Below, one piece after another: positions 28,613-42,189 of a DNA stretch of 64,000 nt. A program made the translations under genes and the position numbers. Under the pieces are notes generated by a model. That model did not search any database and was not told the DNA's origin. It worked only from the letters and a program-made list of their open reading frames with translations. The first letter of the stretch is position 1, and every line of letters starts with the position of its first letter. Origin of the DNA: Synchiropus splendidus (Eukaryota > Chordata > Actinopteri > Syngnathiformes > Callionymidae); contig NW_026527054.1 of the NCBI RefSeq assembly GCF_027744825.2, positions 434,001 to 498,000 on the forward strand. Direction: 5' to 3'.

Positions 28613-29738
28613 TGAGATAAGGTGGGTTCCGGAACGCCAAACAAAAAAATGTTGATAACTTTGGAAAAACACTTCAGACAGCTTAGATTTGATGTGCAAC
28701 TACTAGAAAGACCCTTTCTGCTATAGTGGAACGTGAAAATTTCATGTTCTGCAGCTTTCCTGCAAAGTGATGGCACAATGCAGAAAACGCTTTTTCAGCC
28801 TGAGATAAGGTTGATTCCGGAAAGCCAAACATAAGAATGTTGATAACTTTGCAAAAACACTTCAGACAGGTTAGATTTGATGTGCAATTACTAGAAAGAC
28901 GATTTCTGCTATAGTGGGAGGTGTAAATTTCAAGTTCTGAAACTTCCCTGCAAAGTTAGGGCACAATGCAGAAAACGCGTTTTCAGAATGAGACAAGGTC
29001 AATTCCGGAACGCCAAACATAAAAATATGATAACTTTGGAAAAACACTTCAGACAGCTTAGATTTGATGTGCAACTACTAGAAAGACCCTTTCTCTATAG
29101 TGGGATGTGAAAATTTCATGTTCTGAAGCTTCCCTGCAAAGTTATGGCACAATGCAAAAAAAAGCGTTTAGAGCCTGAGATAAGGTGGGTTCCGGAACGC
29201 CAAACAAAAAAATGTTGATAACTTTGGAAAAACACTTCAGACAGCTTAGATTTGATGTGCAACTACTAGAAAGACCCTTTCTGCTATAGTGGAACGTGAA
29301 AATTTCATGTTCTGCAGCTTTCCTGCAAAGTGATGGCACAATGCAGAAAACGCTTTTTCAGCCTGAGATAAGGTTGATTCCGGAAAGCCAAACATAAGAA
29401 TGTTGATAACTTTGCAAAAACACTTCAGACAGGTTAGATTTGATGTGCAATTACTAGAAAGACGATTTCTGCTATAGTGGGAGGTGTAAATTTCAAGTTC
29501 TGAAACTTCCCTGCAAAGTTAGGGCACAATGCAGAAAACGCGTTTTCAGAATGAGACAAGGTCAATTCCGGAACGCCAAACATAAAAATATGATAACTTT
29601 GGAAAAACACTTCAGACAGCTTAGATTTGATGTGCAACTACTAGAAAGACCCTTTCTCTATAGTGGGATGTGAAAATTTCATGTTCTGAAGCTTCCCTGC
29701 AAAGTTATGGCACAATGCAAAAAAAAGCGTTTAGAGCC
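28613..29738. repeat. Tandem duplication of a 563-bp, 3-monomer block
   Basis: 28613-29175 and 29176-29738 are nearly identical, including private features such as the run of seven A in CAAACAAAAAAATG (28643 and 29206) and the five-base loss in CCCTTTCTCTATAG. The offset of 563 bp is three monomers minus one base, so the duplicated block carries its own indels. Confidence 0.85.
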
Positions 29739-32700
29739 TGAGATAAGGTGCGTTCCGAAACGCCAAACATAAAAATGTTGATAACTTTGGAAAAACACTT
29801 CAGACAGCTTAGATTTGATGTGCAACTACTAGAAAGGCCCTTTCTGCTATAGTGGGATGTGAAAATTTCATGTTCTGAAGCTTCCCTGCAAAGTTATGGC
29901 ACCATGCGTAAAGCGCGTTTTCAGCCTGAGGTAAGGTCGATTCCGGAACGCCAAACATAAAAATGTTGATAATACTGGAAAAACACTTCAGACAGCTTAG
30001 ATTTGATGTGCAATTATGAGAAAGACCCTTTCTGCCATTGTGGGAGGTGAAAATTTGATGTTCTGAAGCTTCCCTGCAAAGTTATGGCACCATCCGTGAA
30101 ACGCGTTTTCAGCCTGAGATAAAGCCGATTCCGGAACGCCAAACATAAAAGTGTTGATAACTTTGAAAAGACACTTCAGACAGCTTAGATTTGATGTGCA
30201 ACTACTAGAAAGACCCTTTCTAGTATAGCGGGAGGTGAAAATTTCATGTTCTGAGGCTTCCCTGCAAAGTTACGGCACAATGCAGAAAACACATTTTCAG
30301 ACTGAGATAAGGTGGGTTCCAGATCGCCAAACATAAAAATGTTGATAACTTTGGAAAAACATTTCAGACAGCTTAGATTTGATGTGCAACTACTAGAAAG
30401 ACCCTTTCTGCCATTGTGGGAGGTGAAAATCTCATGTTCTGAAGCTTCCCTGTAAAGTTATGGAACAATGCGTTAAACGCGTTTTCAGCCTGAGAAAAGG
30501 TCGATTCAGGAACGCCAAACCTAAAAAATATGATAACTTTTGAAATACACTTCAGAAAGCTTAGATTTAATGTGCAAGTACGAGAATGGACCTTTCTGCT
30601 ATAGTGGGAGGTGAAAATTTCATGTTCTGAGGCTTCCCTGCAAAGTTATGGCACAATGAAGAAAACACATTTTCAGCCTGAGATAAGATGGGTTCCGGAA
30701 CGCCAAACATAAAAATGTTGATAACTTTGGAAAAACACTTCAGACAGCTTAGATTTGATGTGCAACTACTAGAAAGACCCTTTCTGCTATAGTGGGATGT
30801 GAAAATTTCATGTTCTGAAGCTTCCCTGCAAAGTTATGGCACCATGCGTAAACCGCGTTTTCAGCCTGAGGTAAGGTCGATTCCGGAACGCCAAACATAA
30901 AAATGTTGATAATACTGGAAAAACACTTCAGACAGCTTAGATTTGATGTGCAATTACTAGAAAGACCCTTTCTGCCATTGTGGGAGGTGAAAATTTGATG
31001 TTCTGAAGCTTCCCTGCAAAGTTTCGGGACAATGCAGAAAACACATTTTCAGACTGAGATAAGGTGGGTTCCAGAACGCCAAACATAAAAATGTTGATAA
31101 CTTTGGAAAAAACATTTCAGACAGCTTAGATTTGATCAGCAACTACTTGAAAGACCGTTTCTGCGATAGTGGGAGGTGAAAATTTCATGTTCTGAAGCTT
31201 TATGCAAAGTTATGGCACAATGCGTAAAACGCGTTTTCAGCCTGAGATAAGGTCAATTCCGGAACGCCAAACATGAAAGTGTTGATAACTTTGGAAAAAC
31301 AATTCAAACAGCTTCGATTTGATGTGCAACTACTAGAAAGACCCTTTCTGCTATAGTGGGAGGTTAAAATTCCATGTTCTGAAGCTTCACTGCAAAGTTA
31401 TGTCACAATACAGAAAACGCGTTTTCAGCCTCACATAAGGTCAATTCCGGAACGCCAAACGTAAAAATGTTGATAACTTCGGAAAAACACTTCAGACAGC
31501 TTAGATTTGATGTACAAGTACTAGAAAGACCCTTTCTGCTATAGTGGGAGGTGAAAATTTCATGTTCTGAAGCTTTCCTGCAAAGTTATGGCACAATGCG
31601 TAAAACGCGTTTTCAGCCTGAGATAAGGTCGATTCCGGAACGCCAAACATAAAAAGGTTCATAATTCTGGAAAAACACTTCAGACAGCTTAGATTTGATG
31701 TGCAACTACTAGAAAGACCATTTCTGCTATAGTGGGAGGTGAAATTTTTTTGTTCTGAAGCTTCCCTGCAAAGTTATGGCACAATGCAGAAAACGCGTTT
31801 TCAGCCTCACATAAGGTCGATTCCGGAACGCCAAACATAAAAATGTTGATAACTTCCGAAAAACACTTCAGACAGCTTAGATTTGATGTGCAACTACTCG
31901 AGAGACCCTTTATGCTATAGTGGAAGGTGAAAATTTCATGTTCTGAAAATTCCCTGCAAAGTTATGGCACAATGAAGAAAACGCGTATTCAGCCCGAGAT
32001 AAGATCGATTCCGGAACGCCAAACATAAAAATGTTGATAACTTTTGAAAAATACTTCAGACAGCTTAGATTTGATGTGCAACTACAAGAAAGACCCTTTC
32101 TGCTATAGTGGGTAGTGAAAATTTCATGTTCTGCAGCTTTCCTGCAAAGTTATGGCAGAATGCGTAAATCGCGTTTTGAGCCTGAGATAAGGTTGATTAC
32201 GGAACACCAAACATAAGACTGTTGATAACTTTGGAAAAACACTTCAGACAGCTTAGATTTGATGTGCAACTGCGAGAAATACCCTTTCTGCTATAGTGGG
32301 AGTTGAAAATATCATGTTCTGAAGCTTCCCGGCAAAGTTGTGGCACAATGCGTAAAACGCGTTTTCAGCCTGAGATGAGGTTGATTTCAGAACCCCAAAC
32401 ATAAAAATGTTGATAACTCAGGAAAAACTCTACAGACAGCTTAGATTTGATGTGCAACTACTAGAAAGACCCTTTCTGCTACAGTGGGAGGTGAAAATTT
32501 CATGTTCTGAAGCTTTACTGCAAAGTTATGCCACAATGCAGGAAACGCGTTTTCAGCCTGAGATAAGGTCGATTCCGAAACGCCAAACATAAAAATATTG
32601 ATTACTTTGGAAAAACACTTCAGACAGCTTAGATTTGATGTGCAACTACTAGAAAGACCCTTTCTGCTATAGTGGGATTTGAAAATTTCATGTTCAGAAG

Positions 32701-34799
32701 CTTCCCTGCAAAGTTATGGCACAATGCAGAAAATGCGTTTTCAGCCTGAGATAAGGTCGATTCCGGAACGCCAAACATTAAAATGTTGATAACTTTGGAA
32801 AAACACTTCAGACAGCTTCGATTTGATGTGCAACTACAAGACAGCCCCTTTCTGCAACAGTGGGAGGTTAAAATTTCTTATTCTGAAGCTTCCCTGCAAA
32901 GTTATGCCAAAATTCAGAAAATGCGTTTTCAGCCTGAGATAAGGTCGATTCCAGAACGCCAAACATAAAAATGTTGATAACTTTGGAAAAACACTTCAGA
33001 CAGCTTAGATTTCACGTGAAACTACTAGAAAGACCCTTTCTGCTATAGTGGGAGGTGAAAATTTCATGTTCTTAAGCTTTATGCATAGTTGTGGCACAAT
33101 GCTTAAAACACGTTTTCAGCCAGAGATAAGATGGGTTCCGGAACGCCAAACATAAAAATGTTGATAAGTTTGGAAAAACACTTCAGACAGCTTAGCTTGA
33201 ATGTGCAACTACTTGAAAGACCCTTTCTGCCATAGAGGAAGTTTAAAATGTCATGTTCTGAAGCTCCCCTGAAAAGTTATGGCACAATGCAGAAAAAGCG
33301 TTTTCAGCCTGAGAAAAGGTGGGTTCCGGAACGCCAAACATAAAAATGTTGATAACTTCGGAAAAACACTTCAGACAGCTTAGATTTGATATGCAACTAC
33401 GTAAAAAACCTTTCTGCTATAGTGGGGGGTTAAAATTTCATGTTCTGAAGCTTCCCTGAAAAGTTGTGGCACAATGCGTAAAAAGCATTTTCAGCCTGAG
33501 ATAAGATCGACTCCGGAACGCCAAACATAAAAATGTTGATAAGTTTGGAAAAACACTTCAGACAGCTTAGCTTTAATGTGCAACTACGAGAAAGACCCTT
33601 TCTGCTATTGTGGGATGTGAAAATGTCATGTTCTGAAGCTTCCCTGCAAAGTTATGGCACAAGGCAGAAAAAGCGTTTTCAGCCTGAGATAAGGTGGGTT
33701 CCGGAATGCAAAACAAAAAAACGTTGATAACTTTCGAAAAACCCATCAGACAGCTTAGATTTGATGTGCAACTACTAGAAAGACCCTTTCTGCTATAGTG
33801 GGAGGTGAAAATTTCATGTTCTGAAGCTTCCCTGCAAAGTTATGGCACAATGCAGAAAACGCGTTTTCAGCCTGAGATAAGGTGGGTTTCGGAACGCCAA
33901 ACAAAACAATGTTGATAACTTTCGAAAAACACTTCAGGCAGCTTAGATCTGATGTGCAACTAGAAGACAGATCCTTTCTGCAATAGTGGGAGGTTAAAAT
34001 TTCATATTCTGAAGTTTCCTGCACAGTTATGCCACAATGCAGAAAACACGTTTTCAGCCTGAGATAAGGTGGGTTCCCGAACGCCAAACATAAAAATGTT
34101 GATAACTTTGAAAAAACACTTCAGACAGCTTAGATTTCACGTGAAACTACTAGAAAGACCCTTTCTGCTATAGAGGGTGGTGAAAATTCGATGCTCTTAA
34201 GCTTCCCTGGAAAGTTATGGTACAATGCGTAAAACGCGTTTTCAGCCTGAGATAAGGTCGATTCCGGAACGCCAAACATAAAAATGTTGATAACTTTGGA
34301 AAAACACTTCAGACAGTTTAGATTTGTTGACCAACTACTAGAAAGACCCTTTCTACTACAGTGGAAGGTGAAAATTTCATGTTCTGAGGCTTCCCTGCAA
34401 AGTTATGGCACAATCCAAATAAGACGTTTTCAGACTGAGATAAGGTGGGTTCCGGAACGCCAAACATAAAAATGTTGATAACTTTGGAAAAACACTTCTG
34501 ACAGCTTAGATTTGATGTGCAACTACTCGAAAGACCCTTTCTGCTATGGTGGGAGGTGAAAATTTCATGTTCTGAAGCTTCCCTGCAATGTTATGGTACA
34601 ATGCAGGAAACGCGTTTTCAGCCTGAGATAAGGTGGGTTTCAGAACGCCAAGCATAAAAATATTGATAACTTTGGAAAAACACTTCAGACAGCTTAGATT
34701 TGATGTGCAACTACTAGAAAGACCCTTTCTGCTATAGTGGGAGGTTAAAATTTCATATTCTGCAGCTTCCCTCCAAAGTTATGGCACAATGCAAAAAAT

Positions 34800-37620
34800 G
34801 CGTTTTCAGCCTGAGATAAGGTGGGTTTCGTAACGCCAAACATAAAAATGTTGACAACTTTGGAAAAACACTTCAGACAGCTTAGATATCATGTGCAACT
34901 ACTAGAAAGACCGTTCTACTATACTGGGAGGTGAAAATTTCATGTTCTGAAGCTTTATGCAAAGTTATGGCACAATGCGGAAAACGCATCTTCAGCCTGA
35001 GATAAGGTGGGTTCCAGAACGCCAAAAATAAAAATGTTGATGACTTTGCAAAAACACTTCAGACAGCTTAGATTTGATGTGCAACTACTGGAAAGACCCT
35101 TTCTGCTATAGTGGGAGGTGAACATTCGATGTTCTGAAGCTTCCCTGCAAAGTTATGCCACAATGCGTAAAACCCATTTTCAGCCTGATATAAGGTGGGT
35201 TCAGTAACGCCAAGCATAAAAATGTTGATGACTGTGGAAAAACACCAGACAGCTTATATTTGATGTGCAACAACTAGAAAGACCCTTTCTGCTATAGTGG
35301 GTTGTGAAAATTTCATGTTCTGAAGCTTCCCTGCAAAGTTATGGCACAATGCGGAAAACGCATCTTCAGCCTGAGATAAGGTGGGTTCCAGAACGCCAAA
35401 CATAAAAATGTTGATGACTTTGCAAAAACACTTCAGACAGCTTAGATTTGATGTGCAACTACTAGAAAGACCCTTTCTGCTATAGTGGGAGGTGAACATT
35501 TCATGTTCGGAAGCTCCCCTGCAAAGTTATGGCACAATGCAGACAACGCGTTTTCAGCCTGAGATAAGGTCGATTCTGGAACGCCAAACATAAAAATGTT
35601 GATAACTTTCGAAAAACACTTCAGACAGCTTAGATTTGATGTGCAACTTCTCGAAAGACCCTTTCTGCTATAGTGGGAGGTGAACATTTCATTTCCTGAA
35701 GCTTCCCTGCAAAGTTATGGCACAAAGCGTAAAAAGCATTTTCAGCCTGAGATAAGGTCGATTCCGGAACGCCAAACATAAAAATGTTGATAACTTTGGA
35801 AAAATACTTCAGACAGCTTAGATTTGATGTGCAACTACTAGAAAGACCTTTTCTGCTATAGTGGAAGTTTAAAATGTAATGTTGTGAAGCTCCCCTGAAA
35901 AGTTATGGCACAATGTGTAAAATGCGTTTTCAGCCTGAGATAAGGTGGGTTCCGGAACGCCAAACATAAAAATGTGGACAACTTTGGAAAAACACTTCAG
36001 ACAGCTTAGATTTGATGTGCAACTACGAGAAAGACCCTTTCTGCTATAGTGGGATATGAAAATTTCATGTTCTGAAGATTCCCTGCAAAGTTATGGCAGA
36101 ATGCGTAAATCGCGTTTTCAGCCAGAGATAAGGTCGATTCCTGAACGCCAAACATAAAAATGTTGATAACTTTGGAAAAACACTTCAGACAGCTTAGCTT
36201 TGATGAGCCATTACTAGAAATACCCTTTCTGCTATAGTGGGTGGTGAAAATTCGATGTTCTGAAACTTCCATGCAAAGTTATGGCACAATGCGTAAAACG
36301 CGTTTTCAGCCTGAGATAAGGTCGATTCCGGAACGCCAAACATAAAAATGTTGATAACTTTGGAAAAACACTTCAGACAGCTTAGGTTTCACGTGAAACT
36401 ACTAAAAAGACCCTTTCTGCAATAGTGGGAGGTGAAAAATTCATGTTCTGAACCTTCCCTTAGAATATATGGCACAAAGCAGAAAATGCGTTTTCAGCCT
36501 GAGATAAGGTGGGTTTCGTAACGCCAAACATAAAAATGTTGACAACTTTGGAAAAACACTTATGACAGCTTAGATATCATGTGCAACTGCTAGAAAGACC
36601 CGTTCTACTATACTGGGAGGTGAAAATTTCATGTTCTGAAGCTTTATGCAAAGTTATGGCACAATGCGTAAAACGCGTTTTCAGCCTGAGATAAGGTCGA
36701 TTCCGGAACGCCAAACATAAAAATGTTGATAACTTTGGAAAAACACTTCAGACAGCTTAGATTTGATGTGCAACTACTAGAAAAACCCTTTCTGCTATAG
36801 TGGGAGGTGAACATTCGATGTTCTGAAGCTTCCCTGCAAAGTTATGCCACAATGCGAAAAACCCATTTTCAGCCTGATATAAGGTGGGTTCAGTAACGCC
36901 AAGCATAAAAATGTTGATGACTGTGGAAAATCACCAGACAGCTTATATTTGATGTGCAACAACTAGAAAGACCCTTTCTGCTTTCGTGGGTTGTGAAAAT
37001 TTCATGTTCTGAAGCTTCCCTGCAAAGTTATGGCACAATGCGGAAAACGAATCTTCAGCCTGAGATAAGGTGGGTTCCAGAACGCCAAACATAAAAATGT
37101 TGATGACTTTGCAAAAACACTTCAGACAGCTTAGATTTGATGTGCAACTACTAGAAAGACCCTTTCTGCTATAGTGGGAGGTGAACATTTCATGTTCGGA
37201 AGCTTCCCTGCAAAGTTATGGCACAATGCAGACAACGCGTTTTCAGTCTGAGATAAGGTCGATTCTGGAACGCCAAACATAAAAATGTTGATAACTTTCG
37301 AAAAACACTTCAGACAGCTTAGATTTGATGTGCAACTTCTCGAAAGACCCTTTCTGCTATAGTGGGAGGTGAACATTTCATTTCCTGAGGCTTCCCTGCA
37401 AAGTTATGGCACAAAGCGTAAAAAGCATTTTCAGCCTGAGATAAGGTCGATTCCGGAACGCCAAACATAAAAATGTTGATAACTTTGGAAAAATACTTCA
37501 GACAGCTTAGATTTGATGTGCAACTACTAGAAAGACCTTTTCTGCTATAGTGGAAGTTTAAAATGTAATGTTCTGAAGCTCCCCTGAAAAGTTATGGCAC
37601 AATGCAGAAAATGCGTGTTC
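34800..37620. repeat. Duplicated 9-monomer block, about 1689-bp offset
   Basis: Sequence from about 34800 recurs from about 36489. Equivalent points 35254 and 36943, and 35442 and 37131, are 1689 bp apart. Shared rare variants include AGTAACGCCAAGCATAAAAATG, the short ACACCAGACAG join and GGAAAACGCATCTTCAG, the last with one change in the second copy. Confidence 0.8.
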
Positions 37621-40600
37621 AGCCTGAGATAAGGTCGATTCCGGAACGCCAAACATAAAAATGTTGATGACTTTGGAAAATCACTTCAGACAGCTTAGAT
37701 TTGATCTGCAACTAGTAGAAAGACCCTTTCTGCTATAGTGGGAGGTGAAAATTTCATGTTCTGAAGCTTTATGCAGAGTTATGGCACAATGCGTAAAACG
37801 CTTTTTCAGTCTGAGATAAGGTGGGTTCCCGAACGCCAAACATAAAAATGTTGAAAACTTTGGAAAAACACTTCAGACAGCTTAGAGTTGATGTGCAACT
37901 ACTAGAAAGACCCTTTATGATATAGTGGGTGGTGAAAATTCGATGTTCTGAAGCTTCCCTCCAAAGTTATGGCACAATGCGTAAAACGCGTTTTGAGCCT
38001 GAGATAAGGTCGATTCCGGAACGCCAAACATAAAAATGTTGATAACTTTGGAAAGCCACTTCAGACAGCTGAGATTTGATGTGCAACTCCTAGAAAGAAC
38101 TTTCTACTATAGTGGCAAGTGAATATTTCATGTTCTGTGGCATCCCTGCAAAGTTAAGGCACAATGCAAAAAACACGTTTTCAGACTGAGATAAGGTGGG
38201 TTCCAGAACGAAATGTTGATAACTTTGGAAAAACATTTCAGACAGCTTAGATCTGATGTGCAACTACTAGAAAGACCCTTTCTGCTATCGTGGGAGGTGA
38301 ACATTTCATGTTCTGAAGCTTCCCTGAGAAGTTATGGCACAATGCAGAAAATGCGTTTTCAGCCTGAGATAAGGTTGATTCCGGAACGCCAAACATAAAA
38401 ATGTTGATAACTTTGGAAAAACACTTCAAACAGCTTAGATTTGATGTGCAACTACTAGAAAAACCCTTTCTGCGATAGGGGGGAGGTGAAAATTTCATTT
38501 TCTGAAGCTTCCCTGCAAAGTTATGGCACAAAGCGTAAAAAGTGTTTTCAGCCTGAGATAAGGTCGATTCCGGAGCGCCAATCATAAAAATGTTGATAAC
38601 TTTGGAAAAACACTTCAGACAGCTTAGATTTGATGTGCAACTACTAGAAGGACCATTTCTGCTATAGTGGGAGGTTAAAATTTCATGTTCTGAAGCTTCC
38701 CTGCAAAGTTAATGCACAATGCAGAAAACGCGTTTTCAGCCTGAGATAAGGTCGATTCCGGAACGCCAAACATAAAAATGTTGATAACTTTAGAAAAACA
38801 CTTCAGACAGCTTAGATTTGATGTGCAACTACTAGAAAGACCCTTTCTGCTATAGTGGGAGGTGAAAATTTCATGTTCTAAAGGTTCCCTGCAAAGTTAG
38901 GGCACAATGCGTTAAACGCATTTTCAGCCTGAGATAAGGTCGATTCCGGAACGCCATACATAACAATGTTGATAACTTTGGAAAAACACTTCAGACAGCT
39001 TAGATTTGACGTGCAACTACTAGAAAGACCCTTTCTGCTATAGTGGGAGGTTAAAATTTCATGTTCGGTAGCTTCCATGCAAAGTTATGGCACAATGCAG
39101 ACCACCCGTTTTCAGTCTGAGATAAGGTCGATTCTGGAACGCCAAACATAAAAATGTTGATAACTTTCGAAAAACACTTCAGACAGCTTAGATTTGATGT
39201 GCAACTACTAGAAAGACCCTTTCTGCTATAGTGGGAGGTGAACATTTCATGTTCTGAAGCTTCCCTGAGAAGTTATGGCACAATGCGTAAAACGCGTTTT
39301 CAGGCTGAGATAAGGTCGATTCCGGAACGCCAAACATAAAAATGTTGATAACTTTCGAAAAACACTTCAGACAGCTTAGATTTGAAGTGCAACTACTAGA
39401 AAGACCCTTTCTGCTATAGTGGGAGGTGAAAATTTCATGTTCTGAAGCTTTCCTTCAAAGTTATGGCACAATGCAGAAAACGCGTTTTCAGCCTGAGATA
39501 AGGTCGATTCCGGAACGCCAAACATAAAAATATTGATAACTTTGCAAAAACACTTCAGACAGCTTAGATTTGATGTGCAACTACTAGAAAGACCCTTTCT
39601 GCTATAGTGGGAGGTAAAAATTTCATGTTCTGAAGCTTTCCTGCAAAGTTATGGCACAATATGTAAAACGCGTTTTCAGGCTGAGATAAGATGTTTTCCG
39701 GAACGCCAAACATAAAAATGTTGATAACTTTGGAAAACCACTTCAGACAGCTTAGATTTGATGTGCAACTACTAGAAAGATCCTATCTGCTATAGTGGGA
39801 GGCGAACATTTCATGTTCTGAAGCTTCCCTGAAAAGTTATGGCACAATGCAGAAAACGCGTTTTCAGCCTGAGATTAGGTGGGTTCCAGAACGCCAAACA
39901 TAAAAATGTTGATAACTTTGGAAAAACACTTCAGACAGCTTAGATTTGATGTGCAACTACTAGAAAGACCCTTTCTGCTAAAGTGGGAGGTGAAAATTTC
40001 ATGTTCTGAAGCATCCCTGCAAAGTTATGCCACAATGCAGGAAACGCGTTTTCAGCCTGAGATAAGGTCGATTCCGGAACGCCAAACATAAAAATATTGA
40101 TAACTTTGCAAAAACACTTCAGACAGCTTAGATTTGATGTGCAACTACTAGAAAGACCCTTTCTGCTATAGTGGGAGGTAAAAATGTCATGTTCTGAAGC
40201 TTTCCTGCAAAGTTATGGCAAAATATGTAAAACGCGTTTTCAGGCTGAGATAAGGTGGGTTCCGGAACGCCAAACATAAAAATGGTGTTAACTTTGGAAA
40301 AACACTTCAAACAGCTTCGATTTGATGTGCAACTTCTAGAAAGAACCTTTCTGCTATAGTTGGAGGTGAAAATTTCATGTTCTGAAGTTTCCCTCCAAAG
40401 TTATGGCACAATGCAGAAAACACGTTTTCAGTCCGTGATAAGGTTGATTCCGGAACGCCAAACATAAGAATGTTGATAACTTTGGAAAAACACTTCAGAC
40501 AACTTAGATTTGATGTGCAACTACTAGAAATACCCTTTCTGCTATAGTGGGAGGAGAAAATTTCATGTTCTGAAGTCTCCCTGCAAAGTTATGGCACAAT

Positions 40601-42189
40601 GCAAAAAACGCGTTTTCAGCCTGAGATAAGGTCGATTCCTGTACGCCAAACATAAGAATGTTGATAACTTTGGAAAAACACTTCAGACAGCTTAGATTTG
40701 ATGTGCAACTACTAGTAAGACCCTTTCTGCTATAGTGGGAGGTGAAAATTTCATGTTCTGAAGCTTTATGCAAAGTTATGGCACAATGCGTAAAACGCGT
40801 TTACAGCCTGAGATAAGGTGGGTTTCGGAACGCCAAACATAAAAGTGTTGATAACTTTCGAAAAACACTTCAGACAGCTTAGATGTGATGTGCAACTACT
40901 AGAAAGACCCTTTCTGCTATAGTGGGATGTTAAAATTTCATGTTCTGAAGCTTCCCTGCAAAGTTATGGCAAAATATGTAAAACGCGTTTTCAGGCTGAG
41001 ATAAGGTGGGTTCCGGAACGCCAAACATAAAAATGTTGATAACTGTAGAAAAACACTTCAAGACAGCTTAGATTTGATGTGCAACTACTAGAATGACCTT
41101 TTCTGCTATAGTGGCAGGTTGAAATTTCATGCTCTGAAACTTCCCTGCAATGTTATGGCACAATGCAGAAAACGCGTTTTCAGCCTGAGATGAGGTTGAT
41201 TTCAGAACACCAAACTTAAAAATGTTGAAAACTTTGGAAGAACACTTCAGACAGCTTAGATTTGATGTGCAACTACTAGAAAGACCCTTTCTGCCATAGT
41301 GGGATGTTTAAATGTCATGTTCTGAAGCTTCCCTGCTAAGTTATGGCACAATGCAGAAAACACGCTTACAGAGTGAGATAAGGTGGGTTCCGGAACGCCA
41401 AACATAAAAATGTTGATAACTTTCGAAAAACACATCAGACAGCTTAGATTTGTTGTGCAACTACTAGAAAGACCCTTTCTGCTATAGTGAGAGGTGAAAA
41501 TTTCATATTCTGCAGCTTTCATGCAAAGTGATGGCACAATGCAGAAAACGCGTTTTCAGCCTGAGATAAGGTTGATTCCGGAACGCCAAACATAAGGATG
41601 TTGATAACTTTGGAAAAACACTTCAGACAGGTTAGATTTGATGTGCAACTACGAGAAGGACCCTTTCTGCTATAGTGGCAAGTTAAAATTTCATGTTCTG
41701 AAGCTTCCCTGCAAATTTATGGCACAATGCAGAAAACCCGTTTTCAGCCTGAGATAAGGTCGATTCCGGAACACCAAACATAAAAATGTTGATAACTTTC
41801 GATAAACACTTCGGACAGCTTAGATCTGATGTGCAACTACTAGAAAGACCCTTTCTGCTATCGTGGGAGGTGAACATTTCATGTTCTGAAGCTTCCCTGC
41901 AAAGATATGGCACAATGCAGAAAACGCGTTTTCAGCCTGAGATAAGGTGGGTTCCGGAACGCCAAACATAAAAATGTTGATAACTTTGGAAAAACAATTC
42001 AGACAGCTTAGATTTGATGTGCAACTACTAGAAAGACCCTTTCTGTTATAGTGGGAGGTGAACATTTCATGTTCTGAAGCTTCCCTGAGAAGTTATGAGA
42101 GAGAAGAAGGATACACCAAAATGACAAAACTGTTTGATTTATGGCCCTGGAGGTAATAAAACCCCTCCCCTTCCAGAGGTAATAAAACC

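Larger units (their letters stand above)
1..42097. repeat. 188-bp tandem satellite array, about 223 monomers
   Basis: The whole stretch is head-to-tail copies of one unit of about 188 bp, with landmarks GAAGCTTCCCTGCAAAG, AAAACGCGTTTT, ATTCCGGAACGCC and TTTGATGTGCAACTACTAG recurring at this spacing. Copies differ by scattered substitutions and rare small indels: six bases are missing near 1650 and about ten near 38210. Recurrent variants include GCAGAAAAC versus GCGTAAAAC and GGTGGGTTCC versus GGTCGATTCC. No foreign insertion was seen. Because 188 is not a multiple of three, open frames shift every monomer, and the 60-110 codon frames on both strands are by-products of the repeat. Length near nucleosome spacing and megasatellite-like uniformity fit constitutive heterochromatin; centromeric or subtelomeric location is not shown by the sequence. 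Confidence 0.97.

Noticed and set aside
182..42065. Many open frames of 60-112 codons on both strands in the first 42 kb
   Set aside because: They are translations of the 188-bp satellite. The same peptides recur at monomer spacing in both orientations, end at each phase change and show no start or promoter context.
1..42097. CRISPR-like array of regular repeats
   Set aside because: The whole 188-bp unit is repeated, with no unique spacers between short direct repeats, and the context is eukaryotic.
1..42097. CENP-B box in the satellite
   Set aside because: I looked for TTCG-n4-A-n2-CGGG on both strands of typical monomers and did not see it.
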